In this document: positions 52,866 through 62,016 of the stretch, piece by piece
How positions within the stretch are numbered: position 1 is the first letter of the stretch
Layout: each line of letters starts with the position of its first letter
Origin: Acetobacterium woodii
GTDB lineage: Bacteria; Bacillota; Clostridia; Eubacteriales; Eubacteriaceae
NCBI GenBank assembly: GCA_016213825.1
Contig: JACQZP010000019.1
Span: 1 to 64,000, forward strand
DNA: 64,000 nt
Direction: 5' to 3'
Program-made: the position numbers and the translations under genes
Notes under the pieces: generated by a model
The model's database searches: none
Told to the model about the DNA's origin: nothing
The model's input: the letters and a program-made list of their open reading frames with translations, nothing else

Positions 52866-54038
52866 ATGGATTATGCACAGGAATCATTAAAACTGCACTA
52901 CCAATGGAAAGGGAAACTGGAAGTCAATTCCAAGGTTTCCGTAAACAATAAGGAGGATCTATCCCTGGCTTACACCCCGGGGGTAGCCCAGCCTTGTCTT
53001 GAAATTCAAAAAGATATCAGCAAAAGTTATGAACTAACCGGACGTTGGAATACCGTTGCTGTCATCAGTGACGGAACCGCGGTGCTAGGACTAGGTGACA
53101 TTGGCCCGGAAGCAAGCATGCCAGTAATGGAAGGGAAATGCGTTTTGTTCAAAGAATTTGGCGATGTGGACGCAATTCCCCTGTGCATCCGTTCTAAAGA
53201 TGTGGATGAAATTGTTCAAGTGGTCAGTCTCCTGGCCGGAAGCTTTGGCGGCGTGAATCTTGAAGATATCGCCGCTCCGCGATGCTTTGAAATCGAGAAA
53301 CGACTCAAAGAAATCTGCGATATTCCCATTTTTCATGATGATCAGCATGGCACCGCAGTGGTCACCCTGGCAGCAGTGTTAAACGCTGCGAAATTAACCG
53401 GCAAAGATGTCAAAACCATGAAAGTGGTAATGAACGGTGCTGGATCGGCGGGGATTGCCATTGCTAAGCTGCTGTTGCAGGTAGGTGTTGAAGATATAAC
53501 CATGTGTGACCGGGTTGGTACCATTTATGACGGACAGGAAGGTCTGACCCCGGACAAGCAGGAAATTGCGCGAGTAACCAACAAAGCCGGAATCAAAGGG
53601 AGTCTTGCCGATGCGATGAAGGATGCTGATGTGTTTATTGGTGTATCCGCACCCAATGCCGTCACCCCAGAAATGGTTCTGTCTATGAAAAAAGATCCTA
53701 TTTTATTTCCGATGGCCAATCCCACGCCAGAAATCATGCCGGATATTGCCTTAACGGCCGGAGCAGCAGTTGTTGGAACCGGTCGAAGTGATTTTGCCAA
53801 TCAGATCAATAACGTTTTAGCCTTCCCGGGAATTTTCCGAGGGGCACTGGATGTCAGAGCCAGCGATATCAATGACGCCATGAAAATCGCGGCAGCCTAC
53901 GCCATTGCCGGTTTGGTAACCGATAAAGAGCTCCGTTCAGATTTTATTATCCCGAATGCTTTTGATCCCCGCATTAAAGACGCAGTCGCCAAAGCGGTGG
54001 CAAAGGCTGCCCAGGAAAGCGGTGTCAGCCGCATCTAG
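52866..54038 (+). CDS. NAD(P)-dependent malic enzyme
   Basis: The 390-residue protein has the malic enzyme signature LHYQWKGKLEVNSKV at the N-terminus, YTPGVAQPC (about 38), VNLEDIAAPRCFEIE (about 134), HDDQHGTAVVTLAAV (about 157) and the NAD site GAGSAGIAIAK (about 190). Family members decarboxylate malate to pyruvate. AGAGAGG precedes the ATG. It lies after the PGK-like gene and before a LarA-type racemase, so a D- or L-malate, or related hydroxyacid, may be converted to pyruvate here. Confidence 0.9.
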   Translation: MDYAQESLKLHYQWKGKLEVNSKVSVNNKEDLSLAYTPGVAQPCLEIQKDISKSYELTGRWNTVAVISDGTAVLGLGDIGPEASMPVMEGKCVLFKEFGDVDAIPLCIRSKDVDEIVQVVSLLAGSFGGVNLEDIAAPRCFEIEKRLKEICDIPIFHDDQHGTAVVTLAAVLNAAKLTGKDVKTMKVVMNGAGSAGIAIAKLLLQVGVEDITMCDRVGTIYDGQEGLTPDKQEIARVTNKAGIKGSLADAMKDADVFIGVSAPNAVTPEMVLSMKKDPILFPMANPTPEIMPDIALTAGAAVVGTGRSDFANQINNVLAFPGIFRGALDVRASDINDAMKIAAAYAIAGLVTDKELRSDFIIPNAFDPRIKDAVAKAVAKAAQESGVSRI

Positions 54039-54054
54039 GGGTTGGGAGTCATTT

Positions 54055-55305
54055 ATGAAAATAGAGATAGCAATTGGAAAAGAAAAACAATCGGTTAATA
54101 TTCCAGAAAAAAATCTGGCAGCAATCTTAACACCAAATCCTATCGAAGTGACAACAACAGGTGAAGACGCCGTCTGTGCAGCCCTTCAAAACCCCATCGG
54201 GACACTCCCTTTAAAAGAGATCGTCAGACAGGGTGAAAAGGTCGTAATTATTACCAGTGATATCACTCGGCCACTGCCGTCACATGTGGTATTGCCACCA
54301 ATTCTTCATGAACTGAAAAAGAAGGGCATCAAGTGTGAAGACATTACCATCGTCTTTGCTCTGGGCAGTCATCGAAAACATACCGCCGAAGAAATGAAAA
54401 AACTGGTCGGTGATTACTTCTATTCAAACATTCGTTGTGTGGATGGCGACCCGAAAGATTTTGTGAATATGGGCAAAACAAAACATGGTACCCCAGTGGA
54501 TGTAACCCGGATTGTGGCAGAAGCAGACCGACGCATTTGCCTGGGTAATATTGAATACCATTATTTTGCTGGTTACAGTGGCGGTGCCAAGGCAATCATG
54601 CCCGGCGTTTCCACCCGTGCCGCCATTCAGATGAATCACAGTTGCATGGTTGATCCACTGGCGGTGGCAGGAAAAATTGACGACAATCCAGTGCGACAAG
54701 ATCTGGAAGAAGCAATTAATTACTGCCCCATCGACTTTATTGTCAACGTTATTCTCGATGAGAAAAAGAATGTTATCCATGCAGTGGCCGGACATTATAT
54801 CGAAGCCCATCGGGAAGGCTGTAAATTCCTGGATCAATTGTACAGTAAACCGATTGATGCCCTGGCAGATATTGTGATTGTCTCCCAGGGAGGCGCACCC
54901 AAAGATTTAAATCTCTATCAAACCCAGAAAGCCCTGGATAATGCTAAACACGCGGTCAGAGATGGCGGCATCATCATTCTGGTGGGTTCCTGTGAAGAGG
55001 GCTTTGGCGAAGGGGTATTTGAAAAATGGTTATTGGCAGCAACTGATTCCCAGTCCTTAATTGAACGGATCAAAAATGATTTTCAATTAGGAGGACATAA
55101 GGCTGCAGCCATTGCCATGGTTCTGGAAAAAAGCGAGATCTTCTTTGTTTCAAAAATGGAACAGGATGTGGTCCAATCCATCTTTATGAAGCCCTACATT
55201 ACTGTTCAGGGAGCTTTAAAGGCAGCCTTTGACAAACTGGGTCACGATTGTAAAGTCCTGGTAATGCCCCATGGTGGCTCAACTCTGCCAATTTTAAAAC
55301 AATAG
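54055..55305 (+). CDS. LarA-type nickel-pincer hydroxyacid racemase/epimerase
   Basis: The 416-residue protein matches the LarA family (DUF2088): SDITRPLPSHVVLPPILHEL (about 70-89), ALGSHRKHTAEEMKKL (about 102), and the NIEYHYFAGYSGGAKAIMPG block (about 163-182) that holds the histidine and the lysine that carries the nickel-pincer cofactor in lactate racemase. LarA members epimerise lactate, malate, 2-hydroxyglutarate, gluconate and others. Adjacent malic enzyme suggests a malate-like substrate. LarB, LarC and LarE, needed to make the cofactor, are not in the window. The ATG at 54055 follows GGGAG, 16 bases after malic enzyme. Confidence 0.85.
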   Translation: MKIEIAIGKEKQSVNIPEKNLAAILTPNPIEVTTTGEDAVCAALQNPIGTLPLKEIVRQGEKVVIITSDITRPLPSHVVLPPILHELKKKGIKCEDITIVFALGSHRKHTAEEMKKLVGDYFYSNIRCVDGDPKDFVNMGKTKHGTPVDVTRIVAEADRRICLGNIEYHYFAGYSGGAKAIMPGVSTRAAIQMNHSCMVDPLAVAGKIDDNPVRQDLEEAINYCPIDFIVNVILDEKKNVIHAVAGHYIEAHREGCKFLDQLYSKPIDALADIVIVSQGGAPKDLNLYQTQKALDNAKHAVRDGGIIILVGSCEEGFGEGVFEKWLLAATDSQSLIERIKNDFQLGGHKAAAIAMVLEKSEIFFVSKMEQDVVQSIFMKPYITVQGALKAAFDKLGHDCKVLVMPHGGSTLPILKQ

Positions 55306-55344
55306 TATCATCAGCAAAGTATTATTTATTAGTATTTGTTTATC

Positions 55345-55376
55345 AGCCGACTCCTTCAATGGAGGAGTTGGCTTTA
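55345..55376 (+). terminator. Terminator-like hairpin
   Basis: AGCCGACTCCT (55345-55355) pairs with AGGAGTTGGCT (55363-55373) with one G-T pair and TTTA after. It lies between LarA and the MobA-ModE gene and could attenuate the downstream cofactor genes. Confidence 0.55.
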
Positions 55377-55394
55377 TGTGAAAGAGGTAACAAA

Positions 55395-56318
55395 GTGAAA
55401 AAGATAAAGGAAGGTGCCATCATTCTGGCAGCTGGTATGTCTTCACGAATGGGCGACTTTAAACCAGTGCTCAAAATAGGAAATCTCTCAATTCTGGAGC
55501 GGATTATTTTGACGTTTCAGGATGCTGGCATTACTGAGATTGTCGTGATTACCGGAAATAAAGCCAGAGTTGTGGAAGAACTGGTAAAAGACTTAGATGT
55601 TACCTGTCTTCATAATCATGACTTTGCCACCACCCAGATGTTTGATTCCGTAAAAATTGGTTTGAAATATCTCGAGCATCAGTGTGAACGAATTCTCATT
55701 ACGCCCAACGACATTCCCCTTTTTACCAAAAAAACGGTGATGAAACTGATGACTTCACAAGGGTTGTTTATTAATCCAACGCATCAGGGTGTAAAAGGTC
55801 ATCCCTTTATGATTGATACCCGGGTTATACCAGAGATTCTAAGTTACACCGGACACCAAGGATTACTGGGAGCCGTTGAAAGCTGTAATTATGAACAAAT
55901 TGAGGTCGAAGTGGAGGATGAAGGCATTTTGCTGGATGCGGATACCAAAGATGATTTCAAGACTTTGCTGGATTTATATTATAAACGGAAATTAAAACCA
56001 AAAGTCCGGGTCAGTGTGGAAAAAGAAGCATCTTTTTTTGGAACGGGTACCGAACAATTACTCAATTTAATCCGAATTGGCGAATCGGTTAAAAGTGCCT
56101 GCGGACAAATGAATCTTTCCTACAGTAAGGGCTGGAAAATGATTAATCAGGTTGAAGAACAACTGGGATTTCCAATCGTTTATCGCAAACGTGGGGGAAT
56201 GAACGGCGGAAAAACGATCTTAACGAAAAAGGGAAGCGAATTTTTGGAAAAGTATCAGAAATTTGAAAAGGAATCGCAAAAGAGCGTTAATGAAATATTT
56301 GATCGTTATTTTTTTTAA
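55395..56318 (+). CDS. MobA/MocA-like nucleotidyltransferase fused to ModE DNA-binding domain
   Basis: The 307-residue protein joins two known parts. Residues 5-195 are a molybdopterin nucleotidyltransferase of the MobA/MocA kind (IILAAGMSSRMGDFKPVLKI; TPNDIPLF; NPTHQGVKGHP). Residues 225-300 are the winged-helix of ModE (LLNLIRIGESVKSACGQMN; RKRGGMNGGKTILTKKG). MocA attaches CMP to molybdopterin for xanthine dehydrogenase-type enzymes; ModE senses molybdate. The fusion may couple cofactor finishing to gene control. The GTG start follows AGAGGT; an upstream ATG at 55359 would overlap the hairpin. Confidence 0.85.
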   Translation: MKKIKEGAIILAAGMSSRMGDFKPVLKIGNLSILERIILTFQDAGITEIVVITGNKARVVEELVKDLDVTCLHNHDFATTQMFDSVKIGLKYLEHQCERILITPNDIPLFTKKTVMKLMTSQGLFINPTHQGVKGHPFMIDTRVIPEILSYTGHQGLLGAVESCNYEQIEVEVEDEGILLDADTKDDFKTLLDLYYKRKLKPKVRVSVEKEASFFGTGTEQLLNLIRIGESVKSACGQMNLSYSKGWKMINQVEEQLGFPIVYRKRGGMNGGKTILTKKGSEFLEKYQKFEKESQKSVNEIFDRYFF

Positions 56319-56505
56319 AAACGAATTGTTTAAAAAAACAACTCGGTCGGTTATTAGGCAGTTGATTCCATCGATTCATTATCGGTACAGCTTTTTCTGG
56401 CTGTTTACAGCCGCATGAATTGAATCAGTTAAATATTTGATAACGTTTTTTTGAATGGAATTATTTCGAATTTAAATCTTAAGATAAAGTGAGAGGTTAA
56501 GAAGT

Positions 56506-57342
56506 ATGAAAGCTGCAATATTTGGAGCCGGACAGGGCGGAAATGCACTGATAAATTTAATATCCAGCGACTATGAAATCGTTGCCTGTTTTGATAATAA
56601 CCCTAAAAAGTGGGGGTCAATTGTTTCGGGATTAACAGTCAATCAACCGGATAAACTCCTGGATTATAAGACGGAGATTATTTGGACTGGAAGTTTAAAT
56701 GCCGATGCGGCGATAGCCATGGAGAATCAGATCAGAGATCTGGGGTTTGGCGGAATCATCAAACATGCCAGTGATTTTAAAACTAAATATGATGTTCGGC
56801 TGGCTGAACTGCGGCTGATTGGCAGTGAAATAACAAAACGTAAGGTCGCCGGGGCAATTGCTGAATTAGGCGTTTATCAGGGGAAATTTGCCAGGGAACT
56901 GAATCAGAACTTTCCGGATCGAAAACTGTATCTCTTTGATACCTTTGAGGGCTTTCAGCCGGAAGATATTGTCAGTGAAAGGGGCCTTTCCAAAGCCAAA
57001 GCAGGGGATTTTTACGACACCAGTGAAGAAGCCATTCTCAATCAAATGCCCTTTCCGGAGCAGGTTGCAATTTTAAAAGGCCGATTTCCCGAAACCATTC
57101 CAGATCAAGAAATTCAATATGCTCTCGTTAGTCTGGATGCTGATTTGTACGAACCCACCCGGCAAGGTCTTTCGTATTTTTATCCCCGACTCAGTTCCGG
57201 TGGGGTAATGCTAATCCATGATTATAACAGCATGCAGTTTCCCGGAGTGAAAAAGGCAGTAGACGAATATTTAAATGATCAAAAGCTATTTTTGATTCCA
57301 CTCTGTGATTTTCATGGCACCGCAATTTTAATGAAGCCATAG
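56506..57342 (+). CDS. Rossmann domain plus TylF/MycF-like methyltransferase
   Basis: The 278-residue protein has an N-terminal nucleotide-binding Rossmann segment (AIFGAGQGGNALINL at about 3-17, with FDNNPKKWG) and a C-terminal SAM-dependent methyltransferase of the macrocin-O-methyltransferase kind (GVYQGKFARELNQNFP, LFDTFEGFQPED, LDADLYEP, LIHDYNSM). TylF-type enzymes methylate sugar hydroxyls. It is flanked by molybdenum cofactor genes. It might modify the cofactor or an unrelated cell-wall sugar; I cannot say. AGAGGT precedes the ATG. Confidence 0.75.
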   Translation: MKAAIFGAGQGGNALINLISSDYEIVACFDNNPKKWGSIVSGLTVNQPDKLLDYKTEIIWTGSLNADAAIAMENQIRDLGFGGIIKHASDFKTKYDVRLAELRLIGSEITKRKVAGAIAELGVYQGKFARELNQNFPDRKLYLFDTFEGFQPEDIVSERGLSKAKAGDFYDTSEEAILNQMPFPEQVAILKGRFPETIPDQEIQYALVSLDADLYEPTRQGLSYFYPRLSSGGVMLIHDYNSMQFPGVKKAVDEYLNDQKLFLIPLCDFHGTAILMKP

Positions 57343-57372
57343 AATCGATTAAGATTAAAAAGGAGAAGAACA

Positions 57373-58398
57373 ATGCAATTAATAGAAACAACCAACGCTA
57401 TTGGCCATGTACTCTGCCAAGATATTACCCAGATCATCAAAGGAGTCACCAAGGATGCGGTGTTCAAAAAAGGCCATACCGTCAGAGCAGAAGATATCCC
57501 GGTATTATTATCCGTGGGCAAAGAGAATCTTTATGTCTGGGAAAAAGAAGCAGGAATGCTTCATGAAAACGAAGCGGCTGAAATTCTCTACGACCTTTGT
57601 AAAGGCGAAAACATGAGACCTTCGGAAATCAAAGAAGGAAAAATCGAACTTATTGCCACCTGTGATGGCGTACTGAAAATTGATAAGGACAAAATGAATC
57701 GGGTAAATGCATTGGGTGAGATGATGATAGCCAGCCGACACGGAAATTTTCCGGTCAAGGCCGGAGATCTGCTGGCAGGGACCCGGGTGATTCCACTGGT
57801 CATCGAAGAAAGCAAAATGAATAAGGCCAAAGAAGTCTGTGGGGAAGGATCAATTTTTCAGATCCGGCAATATGTCCATAAAAAAGTGGGGATTGTTACC
57901 ACCGGCAGTGAAGTCTTCCACGGTCGGATTGAAGATACCTTTACCCCAGTCATCAAAGAAAAATTATCAGAATTTGACGTGGAAATGATTGGACATCTCA
58001 TTTCAAATGATAATCATGAGATGATTACCCAGTCGATTATGACTCTGCTGGAACAGGGCGCGGACATGATCATCTGCACCGGAGGAATGAGTGTCGATCC
58101 CGATGACCGCACCCCGCTGGCCATCAAAAATACCAGCGCAAAAATGATCACTTACGGTGCCCCGGTGCTTCCCGGAGCGATGTTCTTATTGGCTTATTAC
58201 AAGGGAAACATCCCCATCTTAGGTCTTCCCGGGTGTGTGATGTATGCCAAACGAACCATCTTTGATTTGGTACTACCCCGGATCATGACTGATGAACGAC
58301 TGAGAATCAGTGACTTTACCGCCTTGGGACAAGGCGGTCTCTGTCTCAATTGTGACCTCTGTACCTATCCGAATTGTGGCTTTGGTAAAAGTGTGTAA
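57373..58398 (+). CDS. MoeA-like molybdopterin-binding protein
   Basis: The 341-residue protein has the MoeA/MogA-like molybdopterin domain (KKVGIVTTGSEVFHG at about 173, ICTGGMSVDPDDRTP at about 234, PVLPGAMFLLAYYKG and GLPGCVMY) and a non-standard N-terminal part instead of the usual MoeA domains. A cysteine-rich tail (CLNCDLCTYPNCGFG, about 322-336) could bind a metal or iron-sulfur cluster. Similar proteins stand in clostridial xanthine dehydrogenase clusters and help molybdenum insertion. AAAGGAG precedes the ATG. Confidence 0.82.
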   Translation: MQLIETTNAIGHVLCQDITQIIKGVTKDAVFKKGHTVRAEDIPVLLSVGKENLYVWEKEAGMLHENEAAEILYDLCKGENMRPSEIKEGKIELIATCDGVLKIDKDKMNRVNALGEMMIASRHGNFPVKAGDLLAGTRVIPLVIEESKMNKAKEVCGEGSIFQIRQYVHKKVGIVTTGSEVFHGRIEDTFTPVIKEKLSEFDVEMIGHLISNDNHEMITQSIMTLLEQGADMIICTGGMSVDPDDRTPLAIKNTSAKMITYGAPVLPGAMFLLAYYKGNIPILGLPGCVMYAKRTIFDLVLPRIMTDERLRISDFTALGQGGLCLNCDLCTYPNCGFGKSV

Positions 58399-58461
58399 AA
58401 ATAAATTTTATGATTTTCAAGAACAGATGAAATAGCAGCAAGAAAGATAAGGTGATAATTT

Positions 58462-59496
58462 TTGGAGAATCTTTACAAAATAATCAGCAACAGTGATGTT
58501 AACCATAAGAATCTGGTTGCGACAGTGGTAGCAGGCGAACATTTAGGGGAAAAAGCATTCATTAATGATGGAAAAATGGTTTTTGAATCGGCAAAAAGCG
58601 GGTTTTTGGAGCAGCATATTAAAACAATTATCAAACAAACCGAAACCGGAATCATTGCCATCGAAGGCAATCGAATTTTCTGTGAAAGTCTGGGTGCCGA
58701 AAAAAAACTGGTAATCTGCGGAGCAGGTCATGTTGCCATCCCAATTATACAAATTGGACTGATGGCTGATTTTTCAGTCAGCGTGATTGAAGATCGTTAT
58801 ACCTTTGCCAACCATGCTATTAGAGCAGGGGCAAATCAGGTAATCTGTGAACCCTTTGAACAGGGGTTGAAGAAAATTGAAGGGGATAAAAATACCTATT
58901 TTGTTATTGTAACCCGGGGACATCGTTATGATCAGATTTGTCTGGAAGAAATCATCAAAAAAGAGCATGCTTATATCGGCATGATCGGCAGTAAAGTTCG
59001 GGTAAAAAAAGTTAAGGAACAACTGGCCGAAAAAGGTGTGGATGTAAAAAAGCTGGAAAAAGTCCATACCCCCATTGGTTTAAATATCAGGGCAGAAACC
59101 CCAGCTGAAATTGCCATTTCCATTATGGCAGAAATCGTCCAGGAAAAGAATCAGAAAAAGCAGAGCAGCGGTTATTCCAAAGAATTGCTCAAGACCATTA
59201 ATGCTGATGAAGAACAAATACAAAAAAAAGTACTGGCAACCATCATCAGCAGAAAAGGTTCAGCTCCCCGGGAAGTGGGAACAAAGATGCTGATCTGCCC
59301 GGATGGCCGAACCGTAGAATCCCTTGGTGGAGGCTGTGCCGAAGCAGACATAAAAATCAGAGCCTTGAGGATACTAAGCAGTGACAAAGAAAAAGCGGAG
59401 TTGCATCAAGTTGATATGACGGGGTGGCAGGCTGAAGATGAAGGAATGGTTTGTGGGGGGATTATCGAAGTATTTCTGGAAAGCGTCGGTACATGA
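58462..59496 (+). CDS. XdhC-family molybdenum cofactor insertion protein
   Basis: The 344-residue protein has a Rossmann domain (LVICGAGHVAIPIIQIG at about 89, VTRGHRYD, MIGSKVRVKK) and a C-terminal XdhC/CoxI segment (SRKGSAPREVGTKML at about 269, SLGGGCAEADI, MVCGGIIEVF). In standard XdhC the CoxI part comes first, so the order here is swapped. An N-terminal stretch of about 85 residues may be a worn copy. XdhC binds and sulfurates the cofactor and delivers it to xanthine dehydrogenase-type enzymes, here 40085. A TTG start follows AAGGTGA. Confidence 0.82.
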   Translation: MENLYKIISNSDVNHKNLVATVVAGEHLGEKAFINDGKMVFESAKSGFLEQHIKTIIKQTETGIIAIEGNRIFCESLGAEKKLVICGAGHVAIPIIQIGLMADFSVSVIEDRYTFANHAIRAGANQVICEPFEQGLKKIEGDKNTYFVIVTRGHRYDQICLEEIIKKEHAYIGMIGSKVRVKKVKEQLAEKGVDVKKLEKVHTPIGLNIRAETPAEIAISIMAEIVQEKNQKKQSSGYSKELLKTINADEEQIQKKVLATIISRKGSAPREVGTKMLICPDGRTVESLGGGCAEADIKIRALRILSSDKEKAELHQVDMTGWQAEDEGMVCGGIIEVFLESVGT

Positions 59497-59564
59497 TAGC
59501 TGTCTCTCGAAAATACTGATCAATGATGCGGTAGCCATCGATAAAAAGAAAGTTGGATAAAATT

Positions 59565-60524
59565 ATGCTGGATCAATATGGAAGAAAAATTGAATATATG
59601 CGGATCTCAGTGACCCAAAAATGTAATCTGAAGTGTATTTACTGTGATCCGGATGGTGAAAACTGTAAGGATAGCAAAGATGATAGCCTGACACCAGGGG
59701 AATTTGAAAAAATTACCCGATCCATGGTTAAAGCAGGGATTAAAAAAATCAGAATTACCGGCGGCGAACCGCTATTGAGACGGGATATCTGCGAAATTAT
59801 TTCTAGAATATCAGGGATTGATGGCGTCGAAGATATTTGTATGACAACCAACGGTATTCAGCTCTTAAAGATGGCGGATGATTTAAAAGCAGCTGGCCTT
59901 CGCCGGCTTAACATCAGCCTGGATTCGCTGAAGCCAGAGAAATTTAAATTCATTACCGGTGGCGGTGACCTGAAAAAAACCATGGCTGGAATTGATCGGG
60001 CCCTGGCGTTGGGGATGACACCAGTAAAGATTAACACCGTTTTGATTAAGGGGATCAATGATGATGAAATTGATGACCTCATCGAACTGACAAGGGATCG
60101 GCCGATTGAAGTCCGTTTTATTGAACTGATGCCGATGGGGAGTTTTGGCGAAGATAACCGGGATAAGATCATTCATAATGATGACTTAATTGCATCCAGA
60201 CCCGGTCTTCAGTATCTGGAACGAACCGATAAAGGTTCACCGGCGGTTTATTATCAGATGGCCGGTTACACCGGGAAAATCGGGTTTATTTCACCGATGA
60301 CCCACCAATTCTGTTCCGACTGTAATCGCATCCGCCTGACTTCTGACGGAAAAATACGGCCTTGTCTGGGAAATAACGGAGAAGTTAATATTCGGGAAGC
60401 CCTTGACCTTAAAGCTGATAATTTTAATCGAATTGTCAGACAGATTATTATGGATAAGCCAAAGGGACATCATTTCGGAGCGGATTTTACATCCTCGCGA
60501 AGAATGAATATGATCGGCGGCTGA
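59565..60524 (+). CDS. moaA: GTP 3',8-cyclase MoaA
   Basis: The 319-residue radical SAM enzyme has the CNLKCIYC cluster motif (about 20-27), a TGGEPLLR SAM-binding segment (about 66-73) and the second cluster CSDCNRIRLTSDGKIRPC (about 259-276). The C-terminus ends in GG, as in active MoaA. It starts molybdenum cofactor synthesis from GTP. An upstream in-frame TTG at 59553 is an alternative start; neither has a strong site. MoaC is not seen nearby. Confidence 0.92.
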   Translation: MLDQYGRKIEYMRISVTQKCNLKCIYCDPDGENCKDSKDDSLTPGEFEKITRSMVKAGIKKIRITGGEPLLRRDICEIISRISGIDGVEDICMTTNGIQLLKMADDLKAAGLRRLNISLDSLKPEKFKFITGGGDLKKTMAGIDRALALGMTPVKINTVLIKGINDDEIDDLIELTRDRPIEVRFIELMPMGSFGEDNRDKIIHNDDLIASRPGLQYLERTDKGSPAVYYQMAGYTGKIGFISPMTHQFCSDCNRIRLTSDGKIRPCLGNNGEVNIREALDLKADNFNRIVRQIIMDKPKGHHFGADFTSSRRMNMIGG

Positions 60525-60563
60525 TTTAATGGAAGCAATAAAAATAAAAAGGAGAACAGAAAA

Positions 60564-61007
60564 ATGGCTAAGGTAATTGCAGTTAATATAAGCGAGAAAA
60601 AAGGTGTAATTAAACAACCGGTCGAGATCGGAGAATGCATAGTCGATTTCGGTATCAAAGGCGATGCCCACGGCGGAAACTGGCACCGCCAGATCAGTTT
60701 GCTGGGGCAGGAAAGCATTGATAAAATGATCGCTATGGGTGTGGAAGGATTGGATCCGGGGAAGTTTGCGGAAAATATAACCACTGAAGGAATCGAGCTT
60801 TTTACTCTGCCGATTGGAACCCAAATAGCGATTAACAACGTCCTGCTTGAAGTGACCCAAATCGGCAAAGAGTGTCATTCTGGCTGTGCCATTAAAAAAC
60901 AGGTAGGTGATTGCATTATGCCCCGGGAAGGAATCTTTGTGAAGGTGCTGGGTAATGGTGAAATCAGACCTGGGGATAAAATCGTGGTAAAGAATGACTG
61001 CAAATGA
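60564..61007 (+). CDS. MOSC-domain protein
   Basis: The 147-residue protein has the MOSC fold with a conserved cysteine in GKECHSGCAIKKQVGDC (about 108-124) and the FGIKGDAHGGNWHRQISLL segment (about 29-47). MOSC proteins handle the sulfur or molybdenum of the cofactor. It is between moaA and a lipoate ligase. AAAAGGAG precedes the ATG. Confidence 0.88.
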   Translation: MAKVIAVNISEKKGVIKQPVEIGECIVDFGIKGDAHGGNWHRQISLLGQESIDKMIAMGVEGLDPGKFAENITTEGIELFTLPIGTQIAINNVLLEVTQIGKECHSGCAIKKQVGDCIMPREGIFVKVLGNGEIRPGDKIVVKNDCK

Positions 61008-61044
61008 AAATTAATAAAGAATGAAATTGGAATGTCGGTATTAA

Positions 61045-61995
61045 ATGATGAAGTATGTTAATAGTAAAAATAATAGTGTTCATTACAATCTTGCCGTAGA
61101 AGAGTATATTTTTAATAACATGATGGATGATGATTTTTTGCTTTTGTGGGTGAATGATCCCTGTATTGTGATCGGCAAGCATCAGAATATTTTTGAAGAA
61201 GTCAATTGCAAAGAGATCCCAAAAAATGGAGTGACAGTAACACGGCGACACTCTGGTGGAGGAACCGTTTTTCATGACAACGGCAACTTGAATTTTACAT
61301 TCATCACCGATTATCATCCTGATCGTTTCTCAGGATATGATGAATTTCTCAGTCCAATCATTAAGATTCTAAACGAAATGGGGATAGCGGCTGAAAAAAG
61401 TAAGGTTTGCGATATTGCCATTGGTGATAAAAAAATATCAGGAAATGCACAATCGATTAAAAAGAACCGCGTGCTTCATCATGGTACGCTTCTTTTTGAT
61501 TCGGATTTGGATGCTTTACGGGCGATACTCAAACCAGCTGAAGGGGAATTTAAATCTAAAGCTGTCAAATCCGTACGAAGCAGTGTCACCAATATCGTTG
61601 ATCATCTCGGTGACAAAAAATTGGATTTTGATGGGTTTAGAGATCGTATTCTCAATTCTTTTTTCGAAAATGAAATTGATGAGGTCAAGCTTTTAGAAGC
61701 AGATATTAAGCAGATTCGGGAACTGGAGAAAACAAAATATATAACCTGGGAATGGATTTACGGTTTTTCACCGACCTTTACATATAAAAAACAGAGTGAT
61801 TTCAAAGGCCATCAAGTTGATGTGGTTCTTATCGTTGAAAAAGGAAAGATAAAAGAATGCAAATTAAAAAGCAAAACCTTATCTGTTGAAAAAATCGAAT
61901 CGCTTTTATTGGGACATCGGTATGACTATTTTGCTTTATCAGATTTATGCAGTGAAATAAAAGATTTAGAAAATTTCGCAGACTATTTATTTTAG
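61045..61995 (+). CDS. lplA: Lipoate-protein ligase A
   Basis: The 316-residue protein has the LplA signature: VNDPCIVIGKHQNIFEEVN (about 32-50), RRHSGGGTVFHDNGNLNFTF (about 69-88) and the ISGNAQSIKKNRVLHHGTLL region (about 132-151). It attaches lipoic acid to a lysine using ATP. A second ligase starts at 63166. The E2 at 47775 and the lipoyl protein at 62017 are the likely acceptors. The ribosome site is weak. Confidence 0.9.
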   Translation: MMKYVNSKNNSVHYNLAVEEYIFNNMMDDDFLLLWVNDPCIVIGKHQNIFEEVNCKEIPKNGVTVTRRHSGGGTVFHDNGNLNFTFITDYHPDRFSGYDEFLSPIIKILNEMGIAAEKSKVCDIAIGDKKISGNAQSIKKNRVLHHGTLLFDSDLDALRAILKPAEGEFKSKAVKSVRSSVTNIVDHLGDKKLDFDGFRDRILNSFFENEIDEVKLLEADIKQIRELEKTKYITWEWIYGFSPTFTYKKQSDFKGHQVDVVLIVEKGKIKECKLKSKTLSVEKIESLLLGHRYDYFALSDLCSEIKDLENFADYLF

Positions 61996-62016
61996 GAGCT
62001 ATTTTAAGGGGGAAAA

